NCBI RefSeq assembly: GCF_003008695.1
Contig: NZ_PXZT01000006.1
Coordinates: 102,362 to 166,361 of the forward strand
Reading direction: 5' to 3'
Source of the DNA: Trichococcus alkaliphilus
Lineage (GTDB): Bacteria; Bacillota; Bacilli; Lactobacillales; Aerococcaceae
DNA length: 64,000 nucleotides
Shown here: positions 1 to 8,871 of the stretch, in pieces
Numbering within the stretch: the stretch's first letter is position 1
How the letters are laid out: each line of letters starts with the position of its first letter
Made by a program: the position numbers and the translations under genes
Notes under the pieces: model-generated
Database searches by the model: none
Seen by the model: the letters and a program-made list of their open reading frames with translations, nothing else
What the model was told of the DNA's origin: nothing

Positions 1-8
1 TGGAAAAA

Positions 9-989
9 ATGAATGTTAAAATATATGATGTGGATATGCATAGATATCCGGCCAGCAAGGAAAACTGGATAGCATACAAAACAATCAAGCAGATCATCGA
101 AACAGAAAAATATGATCTGATTCATTGCCATTCGCCTATTGGAGGTGTGTTGGCAAGGTTGGCCGCCAATAAATCCAGAAAACTGTTTGGTACAAAGGTT
201 ATCTATACTGCACATGGCTTCCATTTTTTCAAAGGCGGCCCCTTAAAAGACTGGCTAGTCTTTTATCCAATTGAAAGATACCTATCCCGATATACGGATG
301 TACTTATTACCATCAACCAGGTCGATTCGGCCGTTGCCGGCAAATTCCGTATGAAAAAGTTGGAATACATACCCGGTGTTGGGCTGGACACAAATAAATT
401 TGAAACGGTTGCCATTGATATAAGTAAAAAGAGGGAAATGCTAGGAATTCCGAATGATGCCTTCGTAATCTTATCTGTCGGTGAGTTATCCGCCAGAAAA
501 AATCATCAGGTCATCATTGATGCCCTGCACAAACTCAATAATAGTAAGCTATATTATTTGATATGCGGCAAAGGCGATACAGAAAATGAACTGAAGGAGA
601 TGATCCAGCGTTTTGACTTGGATAACCGTGTGTTTTTGTTGGGATATCGTAGCGATATCAATGAATTGAATCAAATAGCCGATGTATCGGCTTTTCCTTC
701 CAGAAGGGAAGGTTTGGGAATAGCAGGACTTGAGGCCATGGCGGCTGGGTTACCTATCCTGACATCAAATGTGCAGGGCATCCCCGACTACTCAATTAAC
801 CGAGTAACCGGATTTAATTACGATCCGATGGATGCGGATGGCTTTGCCAGTGGCATCAAGACGCTTTTTGATGAGCCCGCTTTGGCTGCACAAATGGGAT
901 CCAACAATCGCCAAGCCGTAAAAAAATATGATATCAAAAATGTAAATAAAATAATGCGCAGAATATACAGTGATTTGAGTAGCCAATGA
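9..989 (+). CDS. GT4-family glycosyltransferase, 5' end outside window
   Basis: A retaining GT-B transferase that probably adds one sugar to a lipid-linked surface polysaccharide unit on the inner face of the membrane. The C-terminal half has the GT4 signature E-x7-E (EGLGIAGLE) followed by AMAAGLPIL, and the nucleotide-sugar half has GELSARKNH. The family is usually about 370 residues. Only 326 are visible from the first ATG and the frame stays open to the window edge, so the N-terminal Rossmann half is probably cut off and the ATG at 9 is internal. The next gene follows 15 bases after the stop, so both are probably in one operon. Sugar specificity cannot be read. Confidence 0.85.
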   Translation: MNVKIYDVDMHRYPASKENWIAYKTIKQIIETEKYDLIHCHSPIGGVLARLAANKSRKLFGTKVIYTAHGFHFFKGGPLKDWLVFYPIERYLSRYTDVLITINQVDSAVAGKFRMKKLEYIPGVGLDTNKFETVAIDISKKREMLGIPNDAFVILSVGELSARKNHQVIIDALHKLNNSKLYYLICGKGDTENELKEMIQRFDLDNRVFLLGYRSDINELNQIADVSAFPSRREGLGIAGLEAMAAGLPILTSNVQGIPDYSINRVTGFNYDPMDADGFASGIKTLFDEPALAAQMGSNNRQAVKKYDIKNVNKIMRRIYSDLSSQ

Positions 990-1004
990 GGATAATGCAG
1001 CTAT

Positions 1005-2225
1005 TTGTGTGTAAGTGATGGGGGTATACATTTTTTGGAAAAGAATAAAATATATAGAGTATCATTAGTATATCAGCTTTTGTTTTTGGAATATTCTTTA
1101 CTGACCATATTTGTATATTTTCTCTCCAAGCGTGTGGGATTTTTAGGCATCACCTTGCCTATCACCGGTGGTGGAGATGATGGATACTTCTATTGGGAAC
1201 AAGTAAAATCTTTCCTAAATGGCGGTCAGATAATCAATACTTCAATCTATCCAGGTCTGATCAGTCGCTTGGTGGCGGCGGTCGGTTTCGAGGATGTCAT
1301 TGTCATAAGGACATTCAATTATCTGGGCTTCATTCTGCTGGTCTTGGTGGCGGCATTGTTGCTGAAGGAAATCCAGCGGGGCTTTTCTTTGGAGAAACAG
1401 CCTCTGTCCGACGATGCATTTGTGCGGACAAACCTGATGTTGGGTTCATTTTTTATGTTCTACCTGAGTTTGCTGATGACCGCAAACTTATCCATCTACA
1501 GGGATATATGGATTTATTTTTTTTATTCGGTTTCCATCTATTTGGTGGGCAAAATAATTTTTCAGAAGGCCTATCGCTTTCTGTTTTTGCTCCTGCCCAG
1601 CATTGTATTTCTGGGCGGTTTTCGGACGTATGCATTGGTTGCATTCATCGTGGCGACGATTCTTAACCTGTTGATGCATAACAGCAAAAATCTGATGAAA
1701 TACATCGTTGGCGCAATCATAGTATTTACAATCTATTATACCTTTTTCATTGATTTGACCTTGCCGATTGTGCACATGTCGTTAAGAGGGGCATTGGCAT
1801 TCCGACAGTTGGGAGTAGAAGTTCTAAATGGCGGCAGTAACATGTACATTAATCTAAATCAGTCAAACATAATTCTTTTCCTCTTGAACTATCTCTATAG
1901 TTTTATCGGAAACCTTGTCGGACCTTTTTTCTGGCATATCAATAGCGGAATGCAATTGCTTGTATTTATACTCGAAAGCATTCCGATGATAGGTATCTTG
2001 TATTATCTGATTAGACATCGGCATGAGATATCCAAAGAAGAAATATTTACACTGGTCTACGCGTTTGTTTGGATCGCATTCATTGCGCTCAGCAATGACA
2101 ATATAGGCACGGCAACACGTTTGCGCGTCAATGGATGGATTCCGATTTTGCTCGTGTATATTTCTTTGTGGAATCGCAATTCAGAGAACAAAAGGAATGT
2201 GAAGCTGATGGATATTATCAAGTAG
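1005..2225 (+). CDS. Multi-pass membrane protein of polysaccharide locus (polymerase- or GT-C-like)
   Basis: About 400 residues with roughly ten hydrophobic segments. It sits between two GT4 genes of the same operon, which suggests a Wzy-type polymerase or a lipid-linked sugar transferase. An acidic loop after the first membrane segments reads GGGDDGYFYWEQ. Such paired acidic residues in the first outer loop are typical of GT-C enzymes, but I cannot assign a family. The start is uncertain. TTG at 1005 is the longest choice. TTG at 1035 has a better spaced GATGGGGGT ribosome site and would give MEKNKIYRV. The neighbours are GT genes on both sides. Confidence 0.7.
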   Translation: MCVSDGGIHFLEKNKIYRVSLVYQLLFLEYSLLTIFVYFLSKRVGFLGITLPITGGGDDGYFYWEQVKSFLNGGQIINTSIYPGLISRLVAAVGFEDVIVIRTFNYLGFILLVLVAALLLKEIQRGFSLEKQPLSDDAFVRTNLMLGSFFMFYLSLLMTANLSIYRDIWIYFFYSVSIYLVGKIIFQKAYRFLFLLLPSIVFLGGFRTYALVAFIVATILNLLMHNSKNLMKYIVGAIIVFTIYYTFFIDLTLPIVHMSLRGALAFRQLGVEVLNGGSNMYINLNQSNIILFLLNYLYSFIGNLVGPFFWHINSGMQLLVFILESIPMIGILYYLIRHRHEISKEEIFTLVYAFVWIAFIALSNDNIGTATRLRVNGWIPILLVYISLWNRNSENKRNVKLMDIIK

Positions 2226-2277
2226 ACGTCATTTTCTGATGAGGAGGACATAATTACAAGGTAATTATGATAAAAAT

Positions 2278-3372
2278 ATGGAGAAAAACAAAAAAAATAT
2301 CTTATTTTTTGGTATGAGCGAAAATAGAGGCGGAGTCGAAACGTTCATCATCAATTACTATAGGGAACTTAAAAATGATCCAAATATCCATATCGATTTT
2401 ACAAAGTTTTCGGATGAAATAGCGTATGAAGAGGAGCTCTTGGATTCCGGAGCAAAGATGTATCGATTGCCGGAAAGACGCAAAGGTGTCGTGAAATATT
2501 TGCGTGCCCTGATTGCCTTTTTCAGGGAACATCCGGAATATGCTGTTGTTCATGCCCATTTTGTTTCGTTAAGCGGTGCGGAAATGGCAATCATAGCCAA
2601 ACTATTCAAAAGGAAAGTTATTATCCATAGTCACAGCGAATGGAAAGGGAAGCGGGGGTTCACTAGCTTGATGCATGCATTCTACAAGCCTATTGTTTCA
2701 GCTATCGCCGACAAGAAAATCGCTTGCTCTCAAGCTGCTGGCAAATCAATGTTCGGAGAAACCCCTTTTAAAATCATCAGAAATGCAATAGCCGTTGATG
2801 ACTATGCCTACAACGCCAACAGCAGATACAAAATCAGGAAAGAGTTGCACTTAGGTGATAATCAGTTGGTCATCGGGCATGTAGGCTTTTTTACCTATAT
2901 TAAAAACCAAGAGTATCTTATTAACGTTTTCGAACACCTGCATAAAGGTATCCCGAATTCGGCTCTTTTGCTTATCGGGGATGGTGAATTGAGGGTGGAT
3001 ATGGAGGCGCTTGTCAGAGAAAAGGGTCTTGAAGATAAAGTAATATTTACCGGCGTCAGATCGGATATGAACGAGCTTTACCAAGCGATGGACGTTTTTG
3101 TCTTGCCATCCCTATTTGAAGGTTTGCCGTTCGTGGCGATAGAGGCTCAGGCGGCTGGCCTTCCCTGCTTCATTTCCGATACAGTATCAAAGGAAGTATT
3201 TATAACCGGTAATGCCTTTTCGATTTCGATCCAAGATACACCAGCAAAGGTTGCGGCTGAAATTATCGGTCAGATTAGTGATAGAGCAAGAGTCGATGTA
3301 TCCGACGAATTAAGGAACATGGGATATGATATCAGGACAGAAATCGAGAAATTGAGGAAATTGTACGTCTAA
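2278..3372 (+). CDS. GT4-family glycosyltransferase, EpsF-like
   Basis: Cytoplasmic transferase of the GT-B fold. The N-terminal glycine-rich loop MSENRGGVETFI is the EpsF/CapM pattern. The E-x7-E motif (EGLPFVAIE) lies near residue 283 and is followed by AQAAGLP. The length of 364 residues is full for the family. The Shine-Dalgarno is odd: a strong GAGGAGG at about 2239-2245 lies 30 bases upstream, and only a weak AAGG is nearer. No in-frame start exists closer to the strong site, so ATG 2278 stands. It lies in an operon with the membrane protein before and the GT2 gene after. The sugar donor is unknown. Confidence 0.87.
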   Translation: MEKNKKNILFFGMSENRGGVETFIINYYRELKNDPNIHIDFTKFSDEIAYEEELLDSGAKMYRLPERRKGVVKYLRALIAFFREHPEYAVVHAHFVSLSGAEMAIIAKLFKRKVIIHSHSEWKGKRGFTSLMHAFYKPIVSAIADKKIACSQAAGKSMFGETPFKIIRNAIAVDDYAYNANSRYKIRKELHLGDNQLVIGHVGFFTYIKNQEYLINVFEHLHKGIPNSALLLIGDGELRVDMEALVREKGLEDKVIFTGVRSDMNELYQAMDVFVLPSLFEGLPFVAIEAQAAGLPCFISDTVSKEVFITGNAFSISIQDTPAKVAAEIIGQISDRARVDVSDELRNMGYDIRTEIEKLRKLYV

Positions 3373-3408
3373 GGATGAAATGCCAAGCATGAAGGAGAAG
3401 AATCGAAG

Positions 3409-4437
3409 ATGCACCCAATAGTCAGTGTAATTGTACCCGTCTATAACAAGGAAGAATATTTGGAAAAATGTATCATGAGCTTAACCAACCAGACCATGCG
3501 GGAAGTGCAGATAATTCTTGTGAATGATGGTTCGACCGACAACAGTTTGGCTATCTGCAAAAAAATTTCCGAACAGGATGACAGGATTATAGTCATCGAT
3601 AATAAAAATGGTGGTGTATCAGCAGCAAGAAACTGTGGGATGAGTCTCGCGACGGGGGAATACATAGGATTTGTCGATCCGGATGATTGGGTTGATCTGG
3701 ATATGTACCAAAAGATGTATGGAGCCATCACAGCTTCCAAATCTGAAATATGCATGTGTAATTATGTGGAAGAAAAGCCGGGTTCGGTGAAAGAAGTGAT
3801 TATACCGTATAGTGGAATCATAGAAAAGGCTGACATCACCACCGCCATTGTGGCGAATATGATAGCTGCACCTACTCTGAACAGTGGGGAAGTGACCATT
3901 ATGGGGAGTGCTTGTCGATTGCTGATAAGAAACGGTTTATTGAAGGAAAATGGCATCCGATTTGATACAAAGGTATCCTACATGGAAGATTTACTATTCT
4001 GTATCGAGACCTTTCTTTTTTGCGAGCGTGTAGTCATCACAGAGGGTACACATTATCACTATCGGGTATATTCCACCTCGACGGTAGGCTCCTACAAACC
4101 AAAATTCATTCAAATGCACAGAGAGATCTACAATAAAATTCAGGAACTCCTTGTAAAAACGGGCAAAGAATCCACATTACATGAACGCATGAACATAAGA
4201 TATGTCAATATGGCTTTCAATTCTTTTTTGCAGGAAACATATAAAAGCAACAAAAATCCAGCAAGGGAAAAAATACGTACCATAAAATATATTTGCGGTG
4301 ATGCTACTTTGCAGGGGATATTGAAAAATATTAGCTTCGAGGGGTATACCCTTAGAAAAAAAATGGTGTTGAAAGCAATTAAAAAGAGATGGCATTCCTA
4401 TATTTACCTCTACTATACAATAGTGAATCCGAATTGA
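3409..4437 (+). CDS. GT2-family glycosyltransferase
   Basis: Inverting GT-A transferase. The N-terminal GT2 domain starts with VSVIVPVYN, carries VNDGSTDNS with its nucleotide-binding Asp near residue 40, and has the DPDDWVD metal-binding motif near residue 90. The 200-residue C-terminal region includes MEDLLFC and HYHYR, seen in capsule GT2 enzymes. Full-length comparison by eye shows it is a paralogue of the product at 15860-16909: same CMCNYV, IIEK, GSxCRLLI and MEDLL blocks. Its DNA is much more AT-rich than that copy. It is last in its operon and is followed by a hairpin terminator. Confidence 0.88.
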   Translation: MHPIVSVIVPVYNKEEYLEKCIMSLTNQTMREVQIILVNDGSTDNSLAICKKISEQDDRIIVIDNKNGGVSAARNCGMSLATGEYIGFVDPDDWVDLDMYQKMYGAITASKSEICMCNYVEEKPGSVKEVIIPYSGIIEKADITTAIVANMIAAPTLNSGEVTIMGSACRLLIRNGLLKENGIRFDTKVSYMEDLLFCIETFLFCERVVITEGTHYHYRVYSTSTVGSYKPKFIQMHREIYNKIQELLVKTGKESTLHERMNIRYVNMAFNSFLQETYKSNKNPAREKIRTIKYICGDATLQGILKNISFEGYTLRKKMVLKAIKKRWHSYIYLYYTIVNPN

Positions 4438-4481
4438 TGGTTCATTTTAATGGAAAAGGCATCTGACAGACAGGCAATATA

Positions 4482-4524
4482 AAGAGCACCTCCTAGTACG
4501 ATAAACGTATCAGGAGGTGCTTTT
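4482..4524 (+). terminator. Rho-independent terminator between convergent genes
   Basis: The stem AGCACCTCCT pairs with AGGAGGTGCT and is followed by TTTTC on the plus strand. It ends the first transferase operon. The same hairpin may also act on the minus-strand deacetylase gene that ends at 4584, although its U-tract is weaker on that side. Confidence 0.8.
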
Positions 4525-4583
4525 CATGTATATACTTATTCTGAATGCGGACCTACAGCCAACCGAGTGGTCAGGTGATCAAG

Positions 4584-7500
4584 TTATAGTGAGGCTCTTG
4601 CCGCTGCGTCTGTGAATAAGCCAATGGTATATTCGGGTTGCCCGGTTCCGATGTCGTAATTGGCCAATCCGTCGACAGCATAAACGTATCCATCACCATA
4701 TGGAGCATGCGAAATATGGTGCGTCGCTATTTCAGTCCAACTCCAACTACCGTCCTGTGGCGGTTCAATAGCTATGCCTAAGTTCGTGACATCGACAGTT
4801 GTTGGAGAGAGGTTGGAGAGTTGGTACCAGTACGTATACTCGCCATAGATGTTGGTGTCATTCGGTGTCACTTGAACTGGCATCACAACATAACCATCGT
4901 ACACAAAAGGATTACCAGCTCCACGATAGCCCCTTTCCTGCTCATTTTCTTCAATTATAAGACCAGTCGGGTGCAGTTGCCATTGACTATTTCTCCAGTC
5001 ACCGGAAGTGTTGTAGTAAAGAGACATGCTGTTGGTTGGAGCTTCTGAAGTCGTAAGATACCAGACATCATTAAACTCGAAAACATTGCTGTCAACGAAA
5101 ACGCCTTCTATCAGTGTGGAATTGTATTCCCATCCTGTCGGAAAGTCTGTAGCGATATAGGCATCAATGTTCCCTACTTGATCGGGTACCATATAGTAAT
5201 CGCCGGCGTAGTTGAACACCGATGGATAGGCCACTCTTACACCATTAGCCTCTGGACTAAGAACTACTTGATCGTATGTCCAATTGACCAAGTCGGTGCT
5301 CACGGCGTGTGCGACCTTATCCGTATATACACCGTTGACATAATCATACGGGGTTAGCACTTCAAAAAACAAATGATAAACTCCCCCATCGTACATGATA
5401 AATGGATCTGCCACACCTAAAGGTGAAGATACATCATCTACTTCATTTATTGTCATAACTGGGTTATTTACACCTGCAAGAGGTTCAAGAGAAGGTATGA
5501 CAAATGAAGGAGTAGCCGGGGATGGTTCCAATGCAAGCAAGTCTTTTATTGTAGCAAATTGATAACCTCTATCTTTTATTTCAGCAATGATATTTCTTAA
5601 AGCAGCGGGAGTTTCAGTCGCTGTTTGATTGGCATGCATCAAATAAATTAAACCGGGTGCAATGTCGTTCGTCACCCATTCAGTTATTTCAGCTGCTGAA
5701 TTTCCAGTCCAGTCCCAGGTGTCAACTGTCCAGCCTATGGTGTAATCGTAACCTAAACTACCGATTGTATCCAATACTGAGTCATTTAGGTCTCCATAAG
5801 GTGCTCTGAAATAAGGTTTGGATGTTGTTCCTGTGGTATTGTTGATAAATGCTTCCATCAGGTTGACATCAGTTGCGAGTTGCACAGGAGTCAAGGTAGT
5901 GGAGTCGTAATGGGAATAAGTGTGGTTTGCAAGTTGATGCCCTTCTGCAACAATTCGGTTCATTAATGCCTCGTCGGTAGTGCCATTCATAAAGAAAGTC
6001 GCTTTTGCACCTGTTTCCTTAAGGATATCCAGAATTTCCTTGAGATTTTGAGCATCACCTCCATCGTCAAAAGTCAGGCTGATTACTTTTTGGTTAGTGT
6101 TCACTGAGTTGATCAGTTTCGAAGGACCTGCGTTTGGTTCGATGTAGACACCTTCAAAAGCCAACAGACCGCTTATTGTGGCGAAGCTGTAACCGTTGGA
6201 CCGTGCTTGGTTGACGATGGTCAATAAAGCGGCAGGTGTCCCAACTGATGCTGGGAGGGCATGCAATAGGTAGATGGATCCTGGAAGCAGATTTTCAATG
6301 ACGTTATTGGTGATTTGCGTTGAAGAAATGCCATTGTAGTCGGTAGTGTCAACTGTCCAACCGATGGTGTAATCGTAGCCTTGATTCCCGACCGTTGTCA
6401 GTACGGAAGTATTTATTTGACCGTAAGGGGCTCGGAAGTAAGGCTTGGATGTTGTTCCGATGGTGTTTTGAATGTAGGTTTCCATCTGGGCAACGTTGGC
6501 TTCCAGCTGTGCTGTTGTCTGTTGGGTAGCATCGGTGTGTACATAGCCTTGGTTCCCGATTTCATGACCTGCGCTATAGATCTTTTCCAACATAGTTTGG
6601 CTAGCTCCGCTATCCACAAAGAAGGTTGCCTTAACGCCAATGGTGTTAAGGTTACTTAAGATAGCATCCAAATTGGTTTCGTTGTTAACACCGCTGATAG
6701 TGAGAGAAACGACTTTTTGGTTAGTGTTCACGGAGTTGATCAGTTTCGAAGGACTTGTGTTTGGTTCGGTGTAAACACCTTCAAAAGCCAATAGACCGCT
6801 TATTGTGGCGAAGTTGTAACCGCTGGACCGTGCTTGGTTGACGATGGTCAATAAAGCGGCAGGTGTCCCAACTGACGCTGGGAGGGCATGCAATAGGTAG
6901 ATGGATCCTGGAAGCAGATTTTCAATGACGTTATTGGTGATTTGCGTTGAAGAAATGCCATTGTAGTCGGTAGTATCAACTGTCCAACCGATGGTGTAAT
7001 CGTAACCTTGATCACCGACCGTTGTCAGTACGGAAGTATTTGTTTGACCGTAAGGGGCTCGGAAATAAGGCTTGGATGTTGTTCCGATTGCGTTTTGAAT
7101 ATAGGTTTCCATCTGGGCAACGCTAGCTTCCAGTTGTGCAGTTGTTTGCTGGGTAGCATCAGTGTGCATGTATCCTTGGTTCCCGATTTCATGTCCCGCG
7201 CTATAGATTTTATCCAACATAGCTTGGCTGGCTCCACTGTCCACAAAGAAGGTTGCTTTTACGCCCAGGGTGTTAAGGTTGCTTAAGATAGCATCCAAAT
7301 TGGTTTCGTTGTTAACACCGCTGATGGTGAGCGAAACGACTTTTTGGTCTGTGTTCACTGAGGTAATCAGTTTTGAAGGACCTGTGGCTTCTGCCAAAAC
7401 GGCTAGTTCGCTTAAGGAAAAAGTTAGTTCAGAGGCAGTCGCTTCAATCGGTTCAGTTGTAATTACTCCAGTAGTAGCTTCGGAAACGGAAGGAATGGTA

Positions 7501-8048
7501 TTAATAGTTTCGGATACGGCAGGAATGTCAACATCGGTTTCGGAAACGATAGGAACGTCCACATCGGTTTCTGAAACGATAGGAACGTCCACATCGGTTT
7601 CTGAAACGATAGGAATGTCAACATCGGTTTCGGATACGGCAGGAATGTCCACATCGGTTTCTGAAACGATAGGAATGTCCACATCGGTTTCGGATACGGC
7701 AGGAACGTCCACATCGGTTTCTGAAACGATAGGAATGTCCACATCGGTTTCGGAAACGATAGGAACGTCCACATCGGTTTCGGAAACGATAGGAACGTCC
7801 ACATCGGTTTCTGAAACGGTAGGAACATCAACGTCGGTTTCTGAAACGGCAGGAACGTCCACATCGGTTTCTGAAACGGTAGGAACATCAACATCGGTTT
7901 CTGAAACGAGAGTTGATGTTGACATATCGGTATCAGTAATTTGGATAGTTTCGGAGGGGGCTTGTGTATCTGCATGAACTTCTGCTTCAATGCTGAAAAT
8001 TGAGAGTGATAATAAAGCGGGAACAAGTAATAGCAGGTTTTTTTTCAT
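4584..8048 (-). CDS. Secreted triple NodB polysaccharide deacetylase-like protein with C-terminal propeller domain
   Basis: 1154 residues. A signal peptide (MKKNLLLLVPALLSLSIFS) is followed by 13 decapeptide repeats SETDVD[V/I]PxV (about residues 49-178), three NodB-type units of about 209 residues (224-432, 433-641, 642-850) and a C-terminal domain (about 870-1154) with ADPFIMYDGGVYHLFFE, resembling GH43/GH32-like beta-propellers. Unit 3 keeps all NodB motifs (TFDDG, NHTYSH, RAPYG, DTWDW, LMHA). Units 1 and 2 read TISGV in place of TFDDG and NQGYMH in place of NHxxxH, so they should not bind metal or catalyse. I chose the start at 8048 because AAAGGAGAGATAAAT lies just before it and the signal peptide begins there. 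The likely substrate is an N-acetylated surface glycan, which is inference. No LPXTG anchor is seen. Confidence 0.85.
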   Translation of the reverse strand: MKKNLLLLVPALLSLSIFSIEAEVHADTQAPSETIQITDTDMSTSTLVSETDVDVPTVSETDVDVPAVSETDVDVPTVSETDVDVPIVSETDVDVPIVSETDVDIPIVSETDVDVPAVSETDVDIPIVSETDVDIPAVSETDVDIPIVSETDVDVPIVSETDVDVPIVSETDVDIPAVSETINTIPSVSEATTGVITTEPIEATASELTFSLSELAVLAEATGPSKLITSVNTDQKVVSLTISGVNNETNLDAILSNLNTLGVKATFFVDSGASQAMLDKIYSAGHEIGNQGYMHTDATQQTTAQLEASVAQMETYIQNAIGTTSKPYFRAPYGQTNTSVLTTVGDQGYDYTIGWTVDTTDYNGISSTQITNNVIENLLPGSIYLLHALPASVGTPAALLTIVNQARSSGYNFATISGLLAFEGVYTEPNTSPSKLINSVNTNQKVVSLTISGVNNETNLDAILSNLNTIGVKATFFVDSGASQTMLEKIYSAGHEIGNQGYVHTDATQQTTAQLEANVAQMETYIQNTIGTTSKPYFRAPYGQINTSVLTTVGNQGYDYTIGWTVDTTDYNGISSTQITNNVIENLLPGSIYLLHALPASVGTPAALLTIVNQARSNGYSFATISGLLAFEGVYIEPNAGPSKLINSVNTNQKVISLTFDDGGDAQNLKEILDILKETGAKATFFMNGTTDEALMNRIVAEGHQLANHTYSHYDSTTLTPVQLATDVNLMEAFINNTTGTTSKPYFRAPYGDLNDSVLDTIGSLGYDYTIGWTVDTWDWTGNSAAEITEWVTNDIAPGLIYLMHANQTATETPAALRNIIAEIKDRGYQFATIKDLLALEPSPATPSFVIPSLEPLAGVNNPVMTINEVDDVSSPLGVADPFIMYDGGVYHLFFEVLTPYDYVNGVYTDKVAHAVSTDLVNWTYDQVVLSPEANGVRVAYPSVFNYAGDYYMVPDQVGNIDAYIATDFPTGWEYNSTLIEGVFVDSNVFEFNDVWYLTTSEAPTNSMSLYYNTSGDWRNSQWQLHPTGLIIEENEQERGYRGAGNPFVYDGYVVMPVQVTPNDTNIYGEYTYWYQLSNLSPTTVDVTNLGIAIEPPQDGSWSWTEIATHHISHAPYGDGYVYAVDGLANYDIGTGQPEYTIGLFTDAAARASL
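6126..7379 (-). repeat. Tandem 627-bp duplication of a degenerate NodB unit
   Basis: Two adjacent units of 209 codons are almost identical at the DNA level. For example, gatcagtttc recurs at 6111 and 6738, exactly 627 bases apart. Both units carry the same motif losses, so decay of the active site came before this recent duplication. Confidence 0.9.
7515..7904 (-). repeat. 13 tandem 30-bp repeats encoding SETDVD[V/I]PxV
   Basis: Thirteen in-frame copies of a 30-base unit, with a degenerate fourteenth (SETINTIPSV) at 7485-7514. Variation is mainly V/I at position 7 and T/A/I at position 9. The region forms an acidic stalk between the signal peptide and the first NodB unit. Near-identical units suggest that copy number can change by slippage or recombination. 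Confidence 0.93.
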
Positions 8049-8871
8049 ATTTATCTCTCCTTTAGAGTTGATAAATTCGAAATAAACAATAAGCAACCCC
8101 TCAATGCTTCGTTACTTATTGCATAAATCCGATGCATTTTGTTACGTTCCCATATTAGCTAGATCACCTCATTTCTACTTTCGAAGATGGTTAAAACGAT
8201 TGGGAGCAGATAAACAGAGAATCATACGATTCATATTAATCCGGATTTTACATGTGATTGCCCACATTTTTGTGCATTCACAAATTCCTTCAGTAAGCTT
8301 CGCTATCAAAGTTGTTGGAAAAAGAATTCCGATTTGAAAAGCTCACAATCCTAAGGGGTTTAAAGAGAAATCATAGAAAGCGTCTATAGGAGATTACGAC
8401 GTTATCCAAGGAAGAAATGCTCCATCCGAATTTAATATAAACGTGAATTTTTTTAAAACTGTAGTATTATTTTATACCCGTGTAAAAATTTATACTTATT
8501 TAAATCAGTATCTGCTCGAAGTAAGTATAACACGAAAGATAGCGCTATCAAAAGAATACAACGTTAATGTCTCAAGTGTAATTTGGTGTCATCGGATAGT
8601 ATCTTTGCTAGATAAATACTTCTTGCGGTGGTAACTTTTCCACCTTTGTCAGTTCCAAAAGTTACCTGTTCTTCATTTATATCGATTAGTGTTGTCGTCG
8701 CCTCCTCTATATGGATTAATATATCCAGAATGCCTTTTGAGTTTTTGGGTGAGGCTATAGTTTTTTTTTTAATATTGTAGTAAAATAGCAGTAGATTGCT
8801 TTTCAATGTTAATCTAGGGCGGAGCATTTTTTTGCATTGATAAATTTATAAAGCATAACTGGGAGGATATA
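8049..8871. other. Divergent intergenic region between deacetylase and wzd
   Basis: About 820 AT-rich bases with no convincing gene. Short reading frames here have no ribosome sites or recognisable motifs. It should hold both divergent promoters. Visible structures are an inverted repeat near 8089-8122 (AATAAGCAAC / GTTACTTATT), a perfect 12-base palindrome at 8538-8549, and a stem-loop with 10-base arms GGTAACTTTT / AAAAGTTACC at 8630-8666. Confidence 0.6.
8537..8550 (-). promoter_or_regulatory. Candidate cre (CcpA) site
   Basis: The minus strand reads TGATAGCGCTATCT, one mismatch from the consensus TGWNANCGNTNWCA, and contains the palindrome GATAGCGCTATC. It lies between the divergent deacetylase and wzd genes, so carbon catabolite control of either is possible. 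This is a prediction from sequence alone. Confidence 0.4.

Noticed and set aside
7270..7977. 235-codon plus-strand frame over the decapeptide repeats
   Set aside because: It is the antisense reading of the 30-bp repeat array and has no start signal.
8104..8337. 77-codon frame on the plus strand in the wzd upstream region
   Set aside because: No ribosome site, basic and unlike any family I know, and it lies over the likely deacetylase promoter.
8564..8827. 87-codon minus-strand frame
   Set aside because: No convincing ribosome site and no family pattern; it covers the stem-loop region before wzd.
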